A DNA stretch of 64,000 bases from Paenibacillus graminis (GTDB lineage Bacteria; Bacillota; Bacilli; Paenibacillales; Paenibacillaceae), in contig NZ_CP009287.1 of assembly GCF_000758705.1 (NCBI RefSeq), forward strand, positions 2,666,001 through 2,730,000. The letters run 5' to 3'. This document shows, piece by piece, positions 45,685 to 54,699 of the stretch. Each line of letters opens with the position of its first letter. Position 1 is the first letter of the stretch. The notes under the pieces were generated by a model. The model worked only from the letters and a program-made list of their open reading frames with translations. It was not told the origin of the DNA and made no database searches. The translations under genes and the position numbers were made by a program.

Positions 45685-45914
45685 AAGCGTCCCTCTCTTT
45701 TCGATAATTATTGTAGTCTGCAACAACGAATAACCCATTATATTACATTACATTTAGACGCCTTGAACCCCCGAAAGGTTTCTCCAAAATAAAAACACTC
45801 ATAGGCAACACTCCTGTGATACAATAATTTAGTCTGTTTTTTGGGGAAGATGTGCAGACTTCGGAGTTAAGCAAGCTTCGGATTTGACCGTATTTGAGGA
45901 GGACATCAGCGTTA

Positions 45915-46538
45915 ATGAAACATGCACCTTTTATCGCCGTGGAAGGCCCGATCGGGGCCGGCAAAACCACACTGGCAACCATGCTGGCCGGAGAATTGCA
46001 GCTCCCGGTTATTAAAGAAATTGTTGAGGAAAATCCGTTCCTGGACAAGTTCTATCAGAATATGGACGACTGGAGTTTTCAGCTTGAGATGTTTTTTCTG
46101 TGCAACCGCTACAAGCAGCTTGAAGATACCGTGTACCAGTATATAGATAAAGGTAAACCGGTGATATCGGATTATCATATTTATAAGAATCTGATCTTTG
46201 GCGAGCGTACTCTGAAGGGAACGAAACGGGAAAAATACCGGCAGATCTATCACGTGCTGACCGACGATCTGCCGAAGCCGGATATTATTCTCTACATCCG
46301 CGCGGATTTGGACACTCTGCTGGAACGCATTGCGAAGCGTGGACGTCCGTTCGAGGAGGAAATCGCCCCCGCCTATTTGCAGCAGTTAATTGAGGATTAT
46401 GATGCTGCCATGGCCTCACTTGCTCTTACCGGGCCTTCCACGGTCATAGTTACCATCGATGGGAAACAGGTTGATTTTGTGGAAAACCAAGAAGACTTCA
46501 CCGCTATCGCCTCACAGCTAAAGGAGCTAATGAAATGA
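45915..46538 (+). CDS. dgk: Deoxyguanosine kinase
   Basis: A 207-residue deoxynucleoside kinase: P-loop VEGPIGAGKTTL, the EIVEENPFLDKFY and WSFQLEMFFL segments and the DYHIYKNLIF motif match Bacillus Dgk closely. It phosphorylates deoxyguanosine (and analogues) in salvage. A GAGGAGG site lies about 11 bases before ATG 45915. The stop overlaps the dck start (ATGA), as in the yaaG-yaaF pair of Bacillus. Confidence 0.93.
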   Translation: MKHAPFIAVEGPIGAGKTTLATMLAGELQLPVIKEIVEENPFLDKFYQNMDDWSFQLEMFFLCNRYKQLEDTVYQYIDKGKPVISDYHIYKNLIFGERTLKGTKREKYRQIYHVLTDDLPKPDIILYIRADLDTLLERIAKRGRPFEEEIAPAYLQQLIEDYDAAMASLALTGPSTVIVTIDGKQVDFVENQEDFTAIASQLKELMK

Positions 46539-47197
46539 ACGCATACAATATCCCGGATAATGCCGTTATCACAGTAGCCGGCACAGTAGGTGTGGGTAAA
46601 TCGACGCTGACTGCGGCCCTGGCGGAGCGCCTGAACTTCCGGACATCGCTCGAGCAGGTGGATCATAATCCGTACCTGGAGAAGTTTTATCATGATTTTG
46701 AGCGCTGGAGTTTCCATCTGCAGATTTATTTCCTGGCCGAACGCTTCAAGGAGCAGAAAAAAATGTTCGAGCTGGGCGGCGGCTTTGTGCAGGACCGTTC
46801 GATCTATGAGGATACCGGTATTTTTGCCAAAATGCATGCGGACCAGGGCACCATGTCGAAAACCGACTATGACACCTACACCAGCCTGTATGAGGCCATG
46901 GTCATGACGCCGTATTTCCCGCATCCCGATGTACTCCTCTACATTGAAGGCAGCCTGCCCTCAATCCTGACCCGCATTAATGAACGCGGACGCGAGATGG
47001 AAATCCAGACCGATGTCTCCTACTGGGAGCACATGCACGGCCGCTATTCGCAGTGGATTGCCGGGTTCAACGCCTGCCCGGTGCTGCGCCTGAACATTGA
47101 CGATTATGATGTGAACGATCCGGCTTCCATGTCGGAGATTCTCAAGCAGGTAGGCGCGGCCATTGGGCGGGCACCGGTGGAAAACAGGGGAAGCTAA
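46535..47197 (+). CDS. dck: Deoxyadenosine/deoxycytidine kinase
   Basis: 220 residues: P-loop VAGTVGVGKSTL, EQVDHNPYLEKFYHDFERWSF, the FVQDRSIYEDTGIFAKMHAD motif and the RGREMEIQT lid region match Bacillus Dck. It phosphorylates deoxyadenosine and deoxycytidine. Translation is coupled to dgk through a 4-base overlap. Confidence 0.93.
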   Translation: MNAYNIPDNAVITVAGTVGVGKSTLTAALAERLNFRTSLEQVDHNPYLEKFYHDFERWSFHLQIYFLAERFKEQKKMFELGGGFVQDRSIYEDTGIFAKMHADQGTMSKTDYDTYTSLYEAMVMTPYFPHPDVLLYIEGSLPSILTRINERGREMEIQTDVSYWEHMHGRYSQWIAGFNACPVLRLNIDDYDVNDPASMSEILKQVGAAIGRAPVENRGS

Positions 47198-47295
47198 GGT
47201 TATAGCAATCTGAAACTCCACGAGTCTGAAGCAGGTGCCGGAAGTGTCTCCCCATGTTACAATAAGTGAACAAGCAGAAAGGATGGGGATTCTAG

Positions 47296-48474
47296 TTGAA
47301 GTATGATTTTAACCGTATCATTGACCGCCGCAATACCCGCTCATACAAATGGGACCAGTCCGAGAAGCTGTTCGGAGACAAAGACATTCTTCCGCTATGG
47401 GTAGCCGATATGGACTTTGAGAGCCCGCCTGCCGTGAAGGAAGCAATTCTGCGCCGCGTGCAGGAGGGGATATACGGCTATAGCGTGACAAGTGACTCCT
47501 ACAAATCAGCGATTGCCGGCTGGTACCGCAGACGCCATGACTGGGAGATTCAAAAGGAATGGATCACGGATTCCCCCGGCATCGTTACCTCGCTGAGCCT
47601 TTCGGTAGAGCTGTTCAGCAACCCGGGCGATCAGGTGATTCTGCAGTCGCCGGTGTATTATCCTTTTTATGATGTGATCCGGATGAATGACCGCAAGGTG
47701 GCTAGCAATCCGCTGAAACTCGAAGACGGCCATTATGTCATGGATTATGACCAGCTCGAAGAGCTGATGAGCGGCGGCGCCAAGCTGATGCTGCTGTGTA
47801 ATCCGCATAATCCGGGCGGCAGAGTGTGGGGACGCGAGGAGCTGCTGCGCCTTGGAGAACTGTGCCTGCGCTACGGCGTGACGGTTATTTCGGACGAAAT
47901 TCATTGCGATTTGGCGATGCCGGGCCATAAGCATATTCCCTTCGCATCCTTGTCGGAAGAGCTGTCGGATATTACGCTGACCACACTGGCGGCAACCAAG
48001 ACCTTTAATCTGCCGGGCCTGCAGACCTCATATATCGTAGCCTCCAATCCTGAATTGAGACGGAAATTTGAATATAAGCTGAAGACGCTCAGCCTGCATA
48101 TGTCTGCTTTCTTTGCGCCGGAAGCGGTGGAAGCGGCATATAACGAAGGCGGGGAATGGCTGGACCAGCTTATCCAGCATATCAGCAGCAATGCGGAGTA
48201 TGCCATAGGCTACCTTGCAGAGCATCTGCCGCAAGTGAAGCCCATGAAGCCGGAGGCTACTTATCTGCTGTGGATGGATTGCCGTGAACTCGGACTCGAT
48301 CCCGAGGGTCTCAAAAAGCTGATGTACCGCGAGGCCAAAGTGGCGTTTAACGAAGGTTCCGTTTTTGGTACGGAAGGCCAAGGTCATCTGCGGATTAATC
48401 TCGCTTGTCCGCGTTCTATTCTGGCCGAAGCGCTGGAGCGTTTCGCCCAGGCTGCTGCACCTTATGTAAATTAA
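47296..48474 (+). CDS. MalY/PatB-type C-S lyase (PLP aminotransferase fold)
   Basis: 392 residues: LPLWVADMDFESPPAV near the N-terminus, NPHNPGGRVW, SDEIHCDL, and the PLP lysine in TTLAATKTFNLPGLQTS. This is the cystathionine beta-lyase/PatB signature. It cleaves C-S bonds of cystathionine or cysteine conjugates. TTG start at 47296 after AAAGGATGGGG. It is followed by a strong terminator. Confidence 0.9.
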   Translation: MKYDFNRIIDRRNTRSYKWDQSEKLFGDKDILPLWVADMDFESPPAVKEAILRRVQEGIYGYSVTSDSYKSAIAGWYRRRHDWEIQKEWITDSPGIVTSLSLSVELFSNPGDQVILQSPVYYPFYDVIRMNDRKVASNPLKLEDGHYVMDYDQLEELMSGGAKLMLLCNPHNPGGRVWGREELLRLGELCLRYGVTVISDEIHCDLAMPGHKHIPFASLSEELSDITLTTLAATKTFNLPGLQTSYIVASNPELRRKFEYKLKTLSLHMSAFFAPEAVEAAYNEGGEWLDQLIQHISSNAEYAIGYLAEHLPQVKPMKPEATYLLWMDCRELGLDPEGLKKLMYREAKVAFNEGSVFGTEGQGHLRINLACPRSILAEALERFAQAAAPYVN

Positions 48475-48495
48475 GAAGATTGCGCCTATTCATAG

Positions 48496-48547
48496 GCCGC
48501 CGTTTCTCCATTGAACTGAATAGGTTCACGGAAGCGGCGGCTTTTTT
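48496..48547 (+). terminator. Rho-independent terminator
   Basis: GCCGCCGTTTC and GGAAGCGGCGGC form the stem and a run of six T follows. It ends the MalY/PatB-type gene. Confidence 0.85.
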
Positions 48548-48745
48548 GGACTGGGATTGCCGTTTAGATTTTACCGGGAAGCCAACTATCTGATGAACAG
48601 TGGACGCCGAACGGGCGGTCGGGATCTTTTTGAGCGCGTTCATGTAAAGGTAAGGGATTTGCTAATAATACCCGATTTGGTAAAATGGTAGAAATAAGTG
48701 GTTGAGAGATTTGTGAATCTATCTATCAGAATGGGGAATTGAGAA

Positions 48746-49990
48746 ATGAAATGTTTTGCTAAAATACTATTGTGCGCAGCGATTACCGCAGCAAGTTTTA
48801 CTTCACTTCCAGCCAAAGGGGCCCAGGCCGCCGCGGGAGGTGTCCGTATCGTTCTCGATGGATACCCGCTTCCTTTTCCGGTAGAACCGGCGGTGATGAG
48901 CGGGACTACGATGGTGCCTTTCCGGGCGATATCCGAAGCTCTGGGTGTCAAGGTGGAATGGAATCAGGCCGCCAGGCAAATCACTGCAACGAATAAAGAG
49001 GCTTCAGGTACCAAGAAAGTTATACTTACCTTAGGCAGCACAAGTGCATCGGTGAACGGCGCAGCCGTGAAGCTGGCCGTCGCTCCGCAGAATGTCCGCG
49101 GTACCACGATGATTCCGCTCAGCTTTTTTGGCCAGCAGTTCGGTGCAGGCGTATCCTGGAATCAGGCAACCAAGACGGTGTCAATCACCTCCCCGAAGAA
49201 AGATTTATATACCCTTGGGTTCTACGCGCAGGGAGCGTACAGTGAGGTTTCGCTGATCCCGGATTTTGATGCCGTTGCCTTTGGCTGGAGCCGGATTGAC
49301 CGCAGCGGCCAATATACGACCTCGGGGCCAGAGTTCAGATGGCCGCAGGCAGCCGGTGATGTCACACCGGAATCCATCGTCCGGAATGCCGCATCCGGGG
49401 GAACAGCACCTTATCTGATGGTATACTCAGGGGATAAGGAATTGGAGCTGACGAAGAATGTGGAAGATTTGCAGCTTCAGCAGCAGACAATTGCCGGTAT
49501 CGTAGATACTGCAGCGCAGAAAGGATTCCAGGGGATTGCCCTTGACCTGGAGGGACTTGGCATGACCGGGGACAAGACGGTTGTGCAGAGCCAGTACAAC
49601 ACTTTTGTCAAGAATCTGTCCGCCAAAGCCAAGGCCGCGAGCCTTAAGCTTACGGTCATTCTGCATCCGCTCAACAGCTCCTATAAAGGTTATGATTATA
49701 AGACGCTGGCCTCGATTGCCGACGACCTGGTGATTATGGCTTACGCATATGAAGGTGAAACCGGGCCGGAGCCGATGAACAAGGTGGATGAAGCCATCCG
49801 TCTGGCCCTCCAGCAGGTTAGCAAGGACAAGCTGATTCTGGGTATTTCGGTATACAGTGAGAATAAAACCTCGGTCAATGCCAAGATCGGCCTGGCCAAA
49901 CGTTATGGCCTAAAGGGGATCGCCATCTGGCGCCTCGGTCTGATCGGGCAGCCGGTGTGGAGCGAAATGGGGCAATCGGTAGAATTGTAG
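48746..49990 (+). CDS. Exported glycoside hydrolase family 18 protein with copper amine oxidase N-terminal-type domain
   Basis: A signal peptide (MKCFAKILLCAAITAASFTS, cleavage near AQA) is followed by a copper-amine-oxidase-type stalk module (about 45-155, with TTMVPFRAISEALGVKVEWN and TTMIPLSFFGQQFGAGVSWN) and a GH18 barrel (about 160-414). The catalytic strand is GFQGIALDLEGLG, with the Asp-x-Glu acid. GH18 domains with such stalks cleave peptidoglycan or chitin-like glycans, for example spore-cortex lytic YaaH-type enzymes. It may act in the cell wall; the exact substrate is not known. Confidence 0.87.
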   Translation: MKCFAKILLCAAITAASFTSLPAKGAQAAAGGVRIVLDGYPLPFPVEPAVMSGTTMVPFRAISEALGVKVEWNQAARQITATNKEASGTKKVILTLGSTSASVNGAAVKLAVAPQNVRGTTMIPLSFFGQQFGAGVSWNQATKTVSITSPKKDLYTLGFYAQGAYSEVSLIPDFDAVAFGWSRIDRSGQYTTSGPEFRWPQAAGDVTPESIVRNAASGGTAPYLMVYSGDKELELTKNVEDLQLQQQTIAGIVDTAAQKGFQGIALDLEGLGMTGDKTVVQSQYNTFVKNLSAKAKAASLKLTVILHPLNSSYKGYDYKTLASIADDLVIMAYAYEGETGPEPMNKVDEAIRLALQQVSKDKLILGISVYSENKTSVNAKIGLAKRYGLKGIAIWRLGLIGQPVWSEMGQSVEL

Positions 49991-50039
49991 CATTCCGGGA
50001 TTTGAAAAAATACAAATTGAATATTTTACAGCCATCTTA

Positions 50040-50064
50040 GCCACCTTCGGGTGGCTTTTTTTTT
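50040..50064 (+). terminator. Rho-independent terminator
   Basis: GCCACC-TTCG-GGTGGC with a UUCG-type tetraloop is followed by nine T. Confidence 0.95.
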
Positions 50065-50175
50065 GAAATATGAGCTATATCAAAATAGTTTTTTTATTTG
50101 TTAGCGTAATAACTAATAAATTAGCTAATTTTGACGATAAGAAATGATGTGGAAAATCATCCCGGAGGTGCGAAA

Positions 50176-50628
50176 ATGGTCAATCAGCAAGAGCAGTCAG
50201 ATTTACGGTGGAGAAAAAAAGAGTGGAAATTAATATGCACCCTAGAAAAAGTATGGGTGTGAAGTTATTTCTGTAGCCAAGGATTCCATTCTGGATGAAG
50301 TTTCGAATTCATCTGAGCAGACTATAATTCATTATTGTGAAAATATGGATTTTGTTTTTAATAAATACAAGGACTACTCCTTAGAGTATATTGCAGATCG
50401 ATTCCACAGATTATGGAATTCCAGGCGTATAATCCTCATATGCTGGAATCGGTTAAGCTTGATGATCTTCATAAGAAGATTTCATCATTGTCAGGTGTTA
50501 ATATTGATGATGCCAGTTTGATTCAAACCTTGGCATTAGCCAAAGAAATTGACGCTGAGTACGCCAAGTTGAATGAGAAATGGAAACAGGCGAGACAAGA
50601 GATTCTGGCACAACAAATGTCACATTAA
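50176..50628 (+). pseudogene. Broken AT-rich gene (frameshifted remnant)
   Basis: This AT-rich patch holds three adjoining pieces in different frames: MVNQQEQSDLRWRKKEWKLI (50176-50262, with a perfect GGAGGTG site), then KKYGCEVISVAKDSILDE and onward to ...YIADRFHRL without a start, then MEFQAYNPHMLESVKLDD (50413-50628), which runs to a stop with a helical, Lys/Glu-rich tail. Together they look like one gene broken by frameshifts, or neighbouring relics. I do not recognise the family. Base composition differs from the flanks, which suggests foreign DNA. Confidence 0.5.
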
Positions 50629-50704
50629 CTTAAGCGGCGAGCCTGTATAATTTGTAAGGTTAACCTTAGCGGGAGAATTCTTACTTTCAGGAGGAATACA
50701 GAGC

Positions 50705-51658
50705 ATGAGCATGAAATATAAATCACTGGAGCTGGACAAACCGCTGACCTATGAGCTGGAGGGACTGGAGGTCGGGGTAACCTCGAACTGCAATTTCCGC
50801 TGCGATTACTGCTGCGCGTATAACAGAAATGACGGACAGAGCATCAAAGGCAAAGAAGTGATCCGCATCCTGGAGGAGCTGCCGAATCTTAAGCGGGTCC
50901 GTCTCTCCGGCGGCGAAGTCACTCTCAAATTCGAAGATTGTGTGGAGATTGTCAGCTACTGCGCTTCCCGGGGCATTCAGACCCAGCTGAATTCCAACGG
51001 CAGCCTGCTGAACCCGGAGCGGATTGAGCAGCTGGAGAAGGCCGGACTGACCACGATCCATATTTCCTTTAACTTTACGACAGCCGGGGCATTCTCGCGC
51101 TATTATAATATTCACACAAGCATTTATGACAAAATCAGAGAGAACATCACGATGTTCGCCAAAACCAGTGTGGACGTAGTGCTGGAAACGCTGCTGTTCA
51201 ACGAGACACAGGACAACATGCAGGAGATCAGCGATCATGTCTATGCGATGGGAGTTAGGACCCACGAAATCCAGAACAGCATTATTATGGGCCATACCGG
51301 CTGGAAGGCGATCGCGGCCCGCGAACAATTGAAGAACGCCGTGAACGGGCTGATTGCCCGCAAAAAAGAGGATACGACCCTCTATTTCACCTGTATGGAC
51401 CGTTTTATGGAGCAACTGGGCTTTCAGGAGCAGCCTGGTGTATATTTCCCGCACTGCATTGAAGGCAAGAAGCAGCTTCACCTGCACGGCAACGGGGATA
51501 TTCTGATCTCCGAGCTGTGCCACCCGGTCATTATCGGCAATATTTATAAAGGCACCTCGTTAAAAGATCTATACAGCGATATGCCTGCACCGCTTTCCGA
51601 TTTCCTTGACAAGCTTCCTTGCCCGGCACTGGATGCTCTCTTCCCGCAGGAAGTATAA
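50705..51658 (+). CDS. MoaA/NirJ-like radical SAM protein
   Basis: A 317-residue radical SAM enzyme with Cys29, Cys33 and Cys36 (CNFRCDYC), the SGGEVTL motif and a MoaA-type core. Cysteines after residue 230 (FTCMDRF, PHCIEGK, ELCHP, LPCPALDAL) could bind a second Fe-S cluster. It is shorter and less similar in its tail than true GTP 3',8-cyclase, so a different substrate (for example a peptide or cofactor) is possible. A strong AGGAGGAAT lies before the ATG, and a TATAAT lies at 50646-50651. It is followed by a terminator and stands alone. Confidence 0.82.
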   Translation: MSMKYKSLELDKPLTYELEGLEVGVTSNCNFRCDYCCAYNRNDGQSIKGKEVIRILEELPNLKRVRLSGGEVTLKFEDCVEIVSYCASRGIQTQLNSNGSLLNPERIEQLEKAGLTTIHISFNFTTAGAFSRYYNIHTSIYDKIRENITMFAKTSVDVVLETLLFNETQDNMQEISDHVYAMGVRTHEIQNSIIMGHTGWKAIAAREQLKNAVNGLIARKKEDTTLYFTCMDRFMEQLGFQEQPGVYFPHCIEGKKQLHLHGNGDILISELCHPVIIGNIYKGTSLKDLYSDMPAPLSDFLDKLPCPALDALFPQEV

Positions 51659-51724
51659 GTCCTCTGCAACGGATATTCGCTTAATGTCCGGGCGGAATCG
51701 CGCCGGAGGATGGATGATAAACAA

Positions 51725-51756
51725 GACCGCAGCCTGGTGCTGCGGTCTATTTTTTC
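51725..51756 (+). terminator. Rho-independent terminator
   Basis: GACCGCAGC-CTGGT-GCTGCGGTC and a following T run end the radical SAM transcript. Confidence 0.93.
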
Positions 51757-51940
51757 AGGTTTTTGTAGCGGATGTTACTTTGGACCTAGATTTCGACAAA
51801 ATGCGATAATATAACCTAATTTTCTCTATGTAATATTCACTATCCCAGGCTTAAATCCGATAATTATTGTAATAAATGTTACTGCTTAAAGATGGGGACA
51901 GAACTACCGAGGAAATCAGGACGGAAGGATGTAGAAGAAA

Positions 51941-53974
51941 ATGAAGATTCGGATGAAGCTTTCAGTATTAATGATCGTCGTCACACTGATTTCTACGGTA
52001 TTAATGGGGGTTTTTACGTACAGTAAATCCACACGGACCATTCTTGATCTGACTGAAACCGCCATGGCACAGGTCAATACAAACAAAGCGCAGACCATTG
52101 AAGCGATGATAGACAAAGAAAAGCGCAGCATGGAGCTTGTTGCGGGTGAATCGGAAATTGCCGAGCTGCTGCTGAAGTCTGCAAGCGGAAGTCTTACCAG
52201 CGGGGACCCGCTTCGGGCCGAGGTGAATGCCAAGTTTCAGCAAATGGTGAAGGACGCGGGCAATCTGGAGCATATGTTTGTGGCTGATATGAAAGGAATA
52301 GGGATTGCGGACAGCGATACCAAGCTCATAGGAGCGGATTTCAGCGAAAGAAATTATACGAAAAATGTGCTCAAAACCGCCGGACCGGTCATCAGTGAAA
52401 CGCTGAAGTCCAAATCTACAGGCGCGTATGTCCTCGCTTTTATACATCCGGTGATGAGCGGCGGCAAAATGATCGGTTTCGTGGGTTCCGCCGTCAACGC
52501 GAACAGCATTATCAAATATTTGGCCGATGCTAAGGTGGCGAATGCGCCTTCTTCCTATGCCTATCTTGTGGATGAGACGGGAAATATTCTGTATCATCCT
52601 GATGAGGCCAAGATCGGATCACCGGTGGAGAATGCACAGATCAAAGCAGTTGTGGAAGAGGTGAAGGCCGGTGGGACGGTAGCTGACGGCAATGTCGAAT
52701 ATACCTTCGAAGGTACGGAGAAAAAAGCAGCATTTACGGTTTTGCCGCAAACGAAATGGACACTGGTGCTGACCGGCGATGTCGATGAAGTGATGAAGCC
52801 GGTCACCAATATGACGAAATTTATTGTTCTGCTGGGACTAGGGAGCCTGCTGCTGACCTTACTGGTAGGCGTCTCTGTGGCCACACGGATTTCTTCGCCG
52901 ATCATTAAGCTGACAGAGCTGATTAACCGTACTGCAGAGCTGGATCTCAAATATGATACACAATATGAGTACCTGACTAAAAATAAAGACGAGACCGGCA
53001 CGATCGCCAAAGCGATGTTCCATACGCGGGCTGTGCTGCGGGAAATGGCCGGCAGTCTGGTTACGATCTCCACCAAGGTGCTGGACAATGCGGAGACGCT
53101 GGAGAAGCTGTCCATTGATGTACGGGAGAACGCCCATGATAATTCGGCGACTACAGAGCAGCTGTCGGCAGGCATGGAGGAGACGGCAGCCTCTACCCAG
53201 GAGATGACAGCGGCGATTCATGAGGTGGAGAACAATGTCCGGGTGATCTCCGGACGTGTCAAGGAAGGTGCAGGTGTATCTGTACAGATCACCGAACGGG
53301 CTCTGGCGCTGCAGCATGATGCCACCGAGTCCATCGGCAATACCCGCGAAATCTATGATTCGGTAAAAGTGGAAATGCAAAAAGCGATTGAGCAGTCAGA
53401 CTCCATTCATGAAATCAACGTCCTCGCCGATACGATTCTTTCTATCACCAGCCAGACCAATCTGCTGGCGCTGAATGCGGCGATTGAGGCGGCGCGGGCC
53501 GGAGAAGCGGGCCGGGGATTTGCCGTGGTGGCGGGGGAAATCCGCAAGCTGGCTGAGAAATCCTCCGAAACAGCAGCAGGCATTCAGGACGTTGTCAAAA
53601 ATGTCTACTCTTCCGTAGAACAGATGAAGGGGAATTCCGAGGCGATCCTGCACTTTATTGATCAGAATGTGCTGGGAGATTATGAGCGGCTTGCGGAGGT
53701 CAGCGAGCAGTACAACAGTGACGCCACAGCGATAAACGGGCTGATGAGCCAGTTTGAGGAAGCCGCCGACCATCTGAGCGAAACAGTGTCCAGCATAGCC
53801 ATTGCCGTCAACGAGGTAGCAGCTACCGTTAATGAAGGTGCAATTGGGGTGCAGGATATTGCTGTGAAAACTGCGGATATCGTAGAAAAAACCTTCCATG
53901 AGGCAAAAATGGCTGATGAGAATACACAAAGCGCCAAAGAAATGCAGCGACTGGTGGAACAATTTAAAATATAA
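51941..53974 (+). CDS. Methyl-accepting chemotaxis protein with dCache sensor
   Basis: 677 residues: membrane segment at 8-28, an extracytoplasmic dCache-type domain (about 35-275, containing [16 protein letters not shown] and the [12 protein letters not shown] end motif), a second membrane segment near 285-305, HAMP, and a signalling domain with [20 protein letters not shown]. dCache receptors bind amino acids and related small ligands outside the cell. A GGAAGGATG-type site precedes ATG 51941. A good terminator follows. No chemotaxis partner genes are near. Confidence 0.93.
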   Translation: MKIRMKLSVLMIVVTLISTVLMGVFTYSKSTRTILDLTETAMAQVNTNKAQTIEAMIDKEKRSMELVAGESEIAELLLKSASGSLTSGDPLRAEVNAKFQQMVKDAGNLEHMFVADMKGIGIADSDTKLIGADFSERNYTKNVLKTAGPVISETLKSKSTGAYVLAFIHPVMSGGKMIGFVGSAVNANSIIKYLADAKVANAPSSYAYLVDETGNILYHPDEAKIGSPVENAQIKAVVEEVKAGGTVADGNVEYTFEGTEKKAAFTVLPQTKWTLVLTGDVDEVMKPVTNMTKFIVLLGLGSLLLTLLVGVSVATRISSPIIKLTELINRTAELDLKYDTQYEYLTKNKDETGTIAKAMFHTRAVLREMAGSLVTISTKVLDNAETLEKLSIDVRENAHDNSATTEQLSAGMEETAASTQEMTAAIHEVENNVRVISGRVKEGAGVSVQITERALALQHDATESIGNTREIYDSVKVEMQKAIEQSDSIHEINVLADTILSITSQTNLLALNAAIEAARAGEAGRGFAVVAGEIRKLAEKSSETAAGIQDVVKNVYSSVEQMKGNSEAILHFIDQNVLGDYERLAEVSEQYNSDATAINGLMSQFEEAADHLSETVSSIAIAVNEVAATVNEGAIGVQDIAVKTADIVEKTFHEAKMADENTQSAKEMQRLVEQFKI

Positions 53975-54064
53975 ATTAGTTAATGTAATCTTTAACCTGT
54001 CTTCATCTGAATTTAAGCTTGCGGGGGTATATTAAATCCATAACCCCCCTTTAATTATAGCTTT

Positions 54065-54096
54065 GGCCCCGCCGGTTGCCGGCGGGGCCCTTTTTT
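54065..54096 (+). terminator. Rho-independent terminator
   Basis: An 11-bp GGCCCCGCCGG / CCGGCGGGGCC stem with a three-base loop is followed by a run of T. It ends the dCache chemoreceptor gene. Confidence 0.95.
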
Positions 54097-54288
54097 ACAT
54101 ATCCAGAGGCCATTCAGGTACATTTAGGGGTAAAGTCAGCATATTTCCGGGTACGAAAGTCATCAAGCAGGGTTCCTTTCTTGATGGTTTCGCGATCCCG
54201 GGTATCCCCTGCTTTTTTGTGCCTGCCAGGCTCCAAATCTTGGTCCATAACTTACTTTACGCCATCCAGAGTGGCGGCTGAGTGACAT

Positions 54289-54494
54289 GAGAGGTATAAA
54301 TACCCTAGATTTGACCAGAAGTGAGCGGCTGAGGAGAAGGAGAGGTATAAATACCCTAGATTGGGTCAGAAGTAAGCAGCTGAGTGACATGAGAGGTATA
54401 AATACCCTAGATCAGGTCAGAAGTGAGCGGCCGAGGGCAAATGAGAGGTATAAATACCCTGGATTTGACCAGAAGTAGGCGGCTGAGGGGAAAT
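54289..54494 (+). repeat. Four tandem copies of a 51-52 bp repeat
   Basis: Units start at 54289, 54340, 54391 and 54443, each beginning GAGAGGTATAAATACCCT and continuing through a variable GACCAGAAGTGAGCGGCTGA-type tail. Each unit contains the inverted GGTAT-AA-ATACC. The period of 51 is a multiple of 3, so an ATG-started frame from 54287 gives a peptide with a 17-residue repeat (RGINTLD..RSE.LR) for three units; whether it is translated is doubtful. The upstream part of this gap, 54100-54288, shows no gene. Confidence 0.85.
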
Positions 54495-54510
54495 GATGAG
54501 TTCCCCCTTC

Positions 54511-54625
54511 TTGCACTTGGGATTGCCATAGGGTTCAAGGGAGTCGTTCTCCAGGTAACGCTGGACTGAAATCAAAGACTGCTGCGCGGTCCCGTGAAGC
54601 TGAAGGATCGCAGCTGTTTTGTTCT
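54511..54625. repeat. Dispersed repeat element, partial copy C
   Basis: CACTTGGGATTGCCATAGGG, GGGAGTCGTTCTCCAGG, ACGCTGGACTGAAATC and a closing hairpin ending in GCAGCTGTTTTGTT match the second half of the repeat at 10660-10979. The first half (the GGAAAAAG arms) is absent and is replaced by the 51-bp tandem repeat. From 54626 to 54680 no gene is seen. Confidence 0.65.
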
Positions 54626-54699
54626 CCTTTGGGCACAATGGCAACGGCATTATAAACCGTATTTTTGGTCCATAATGTTTACCAAGAGGTGAGGGCAAA

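Noticed and set aside
46397..46924. Long minus-strand reading frame across dgk/dck
   Set aside because: It is the mirror of two well-identified kinases in the plus frame and has no ribosome site or recognisable content.
54287..54478. Coding gene for a 63-residue repeat peptide
   Set aside because: The frame exists only because the repeat period is a multiple of three; the ribosome site is poor and the fourth unit shifts frame.
54289..54494. CRISPR-like array
   Set aside because: The units are contiguous 51-52 bp direct repeats with no separate unique spacers, and no cas genes are in the window.
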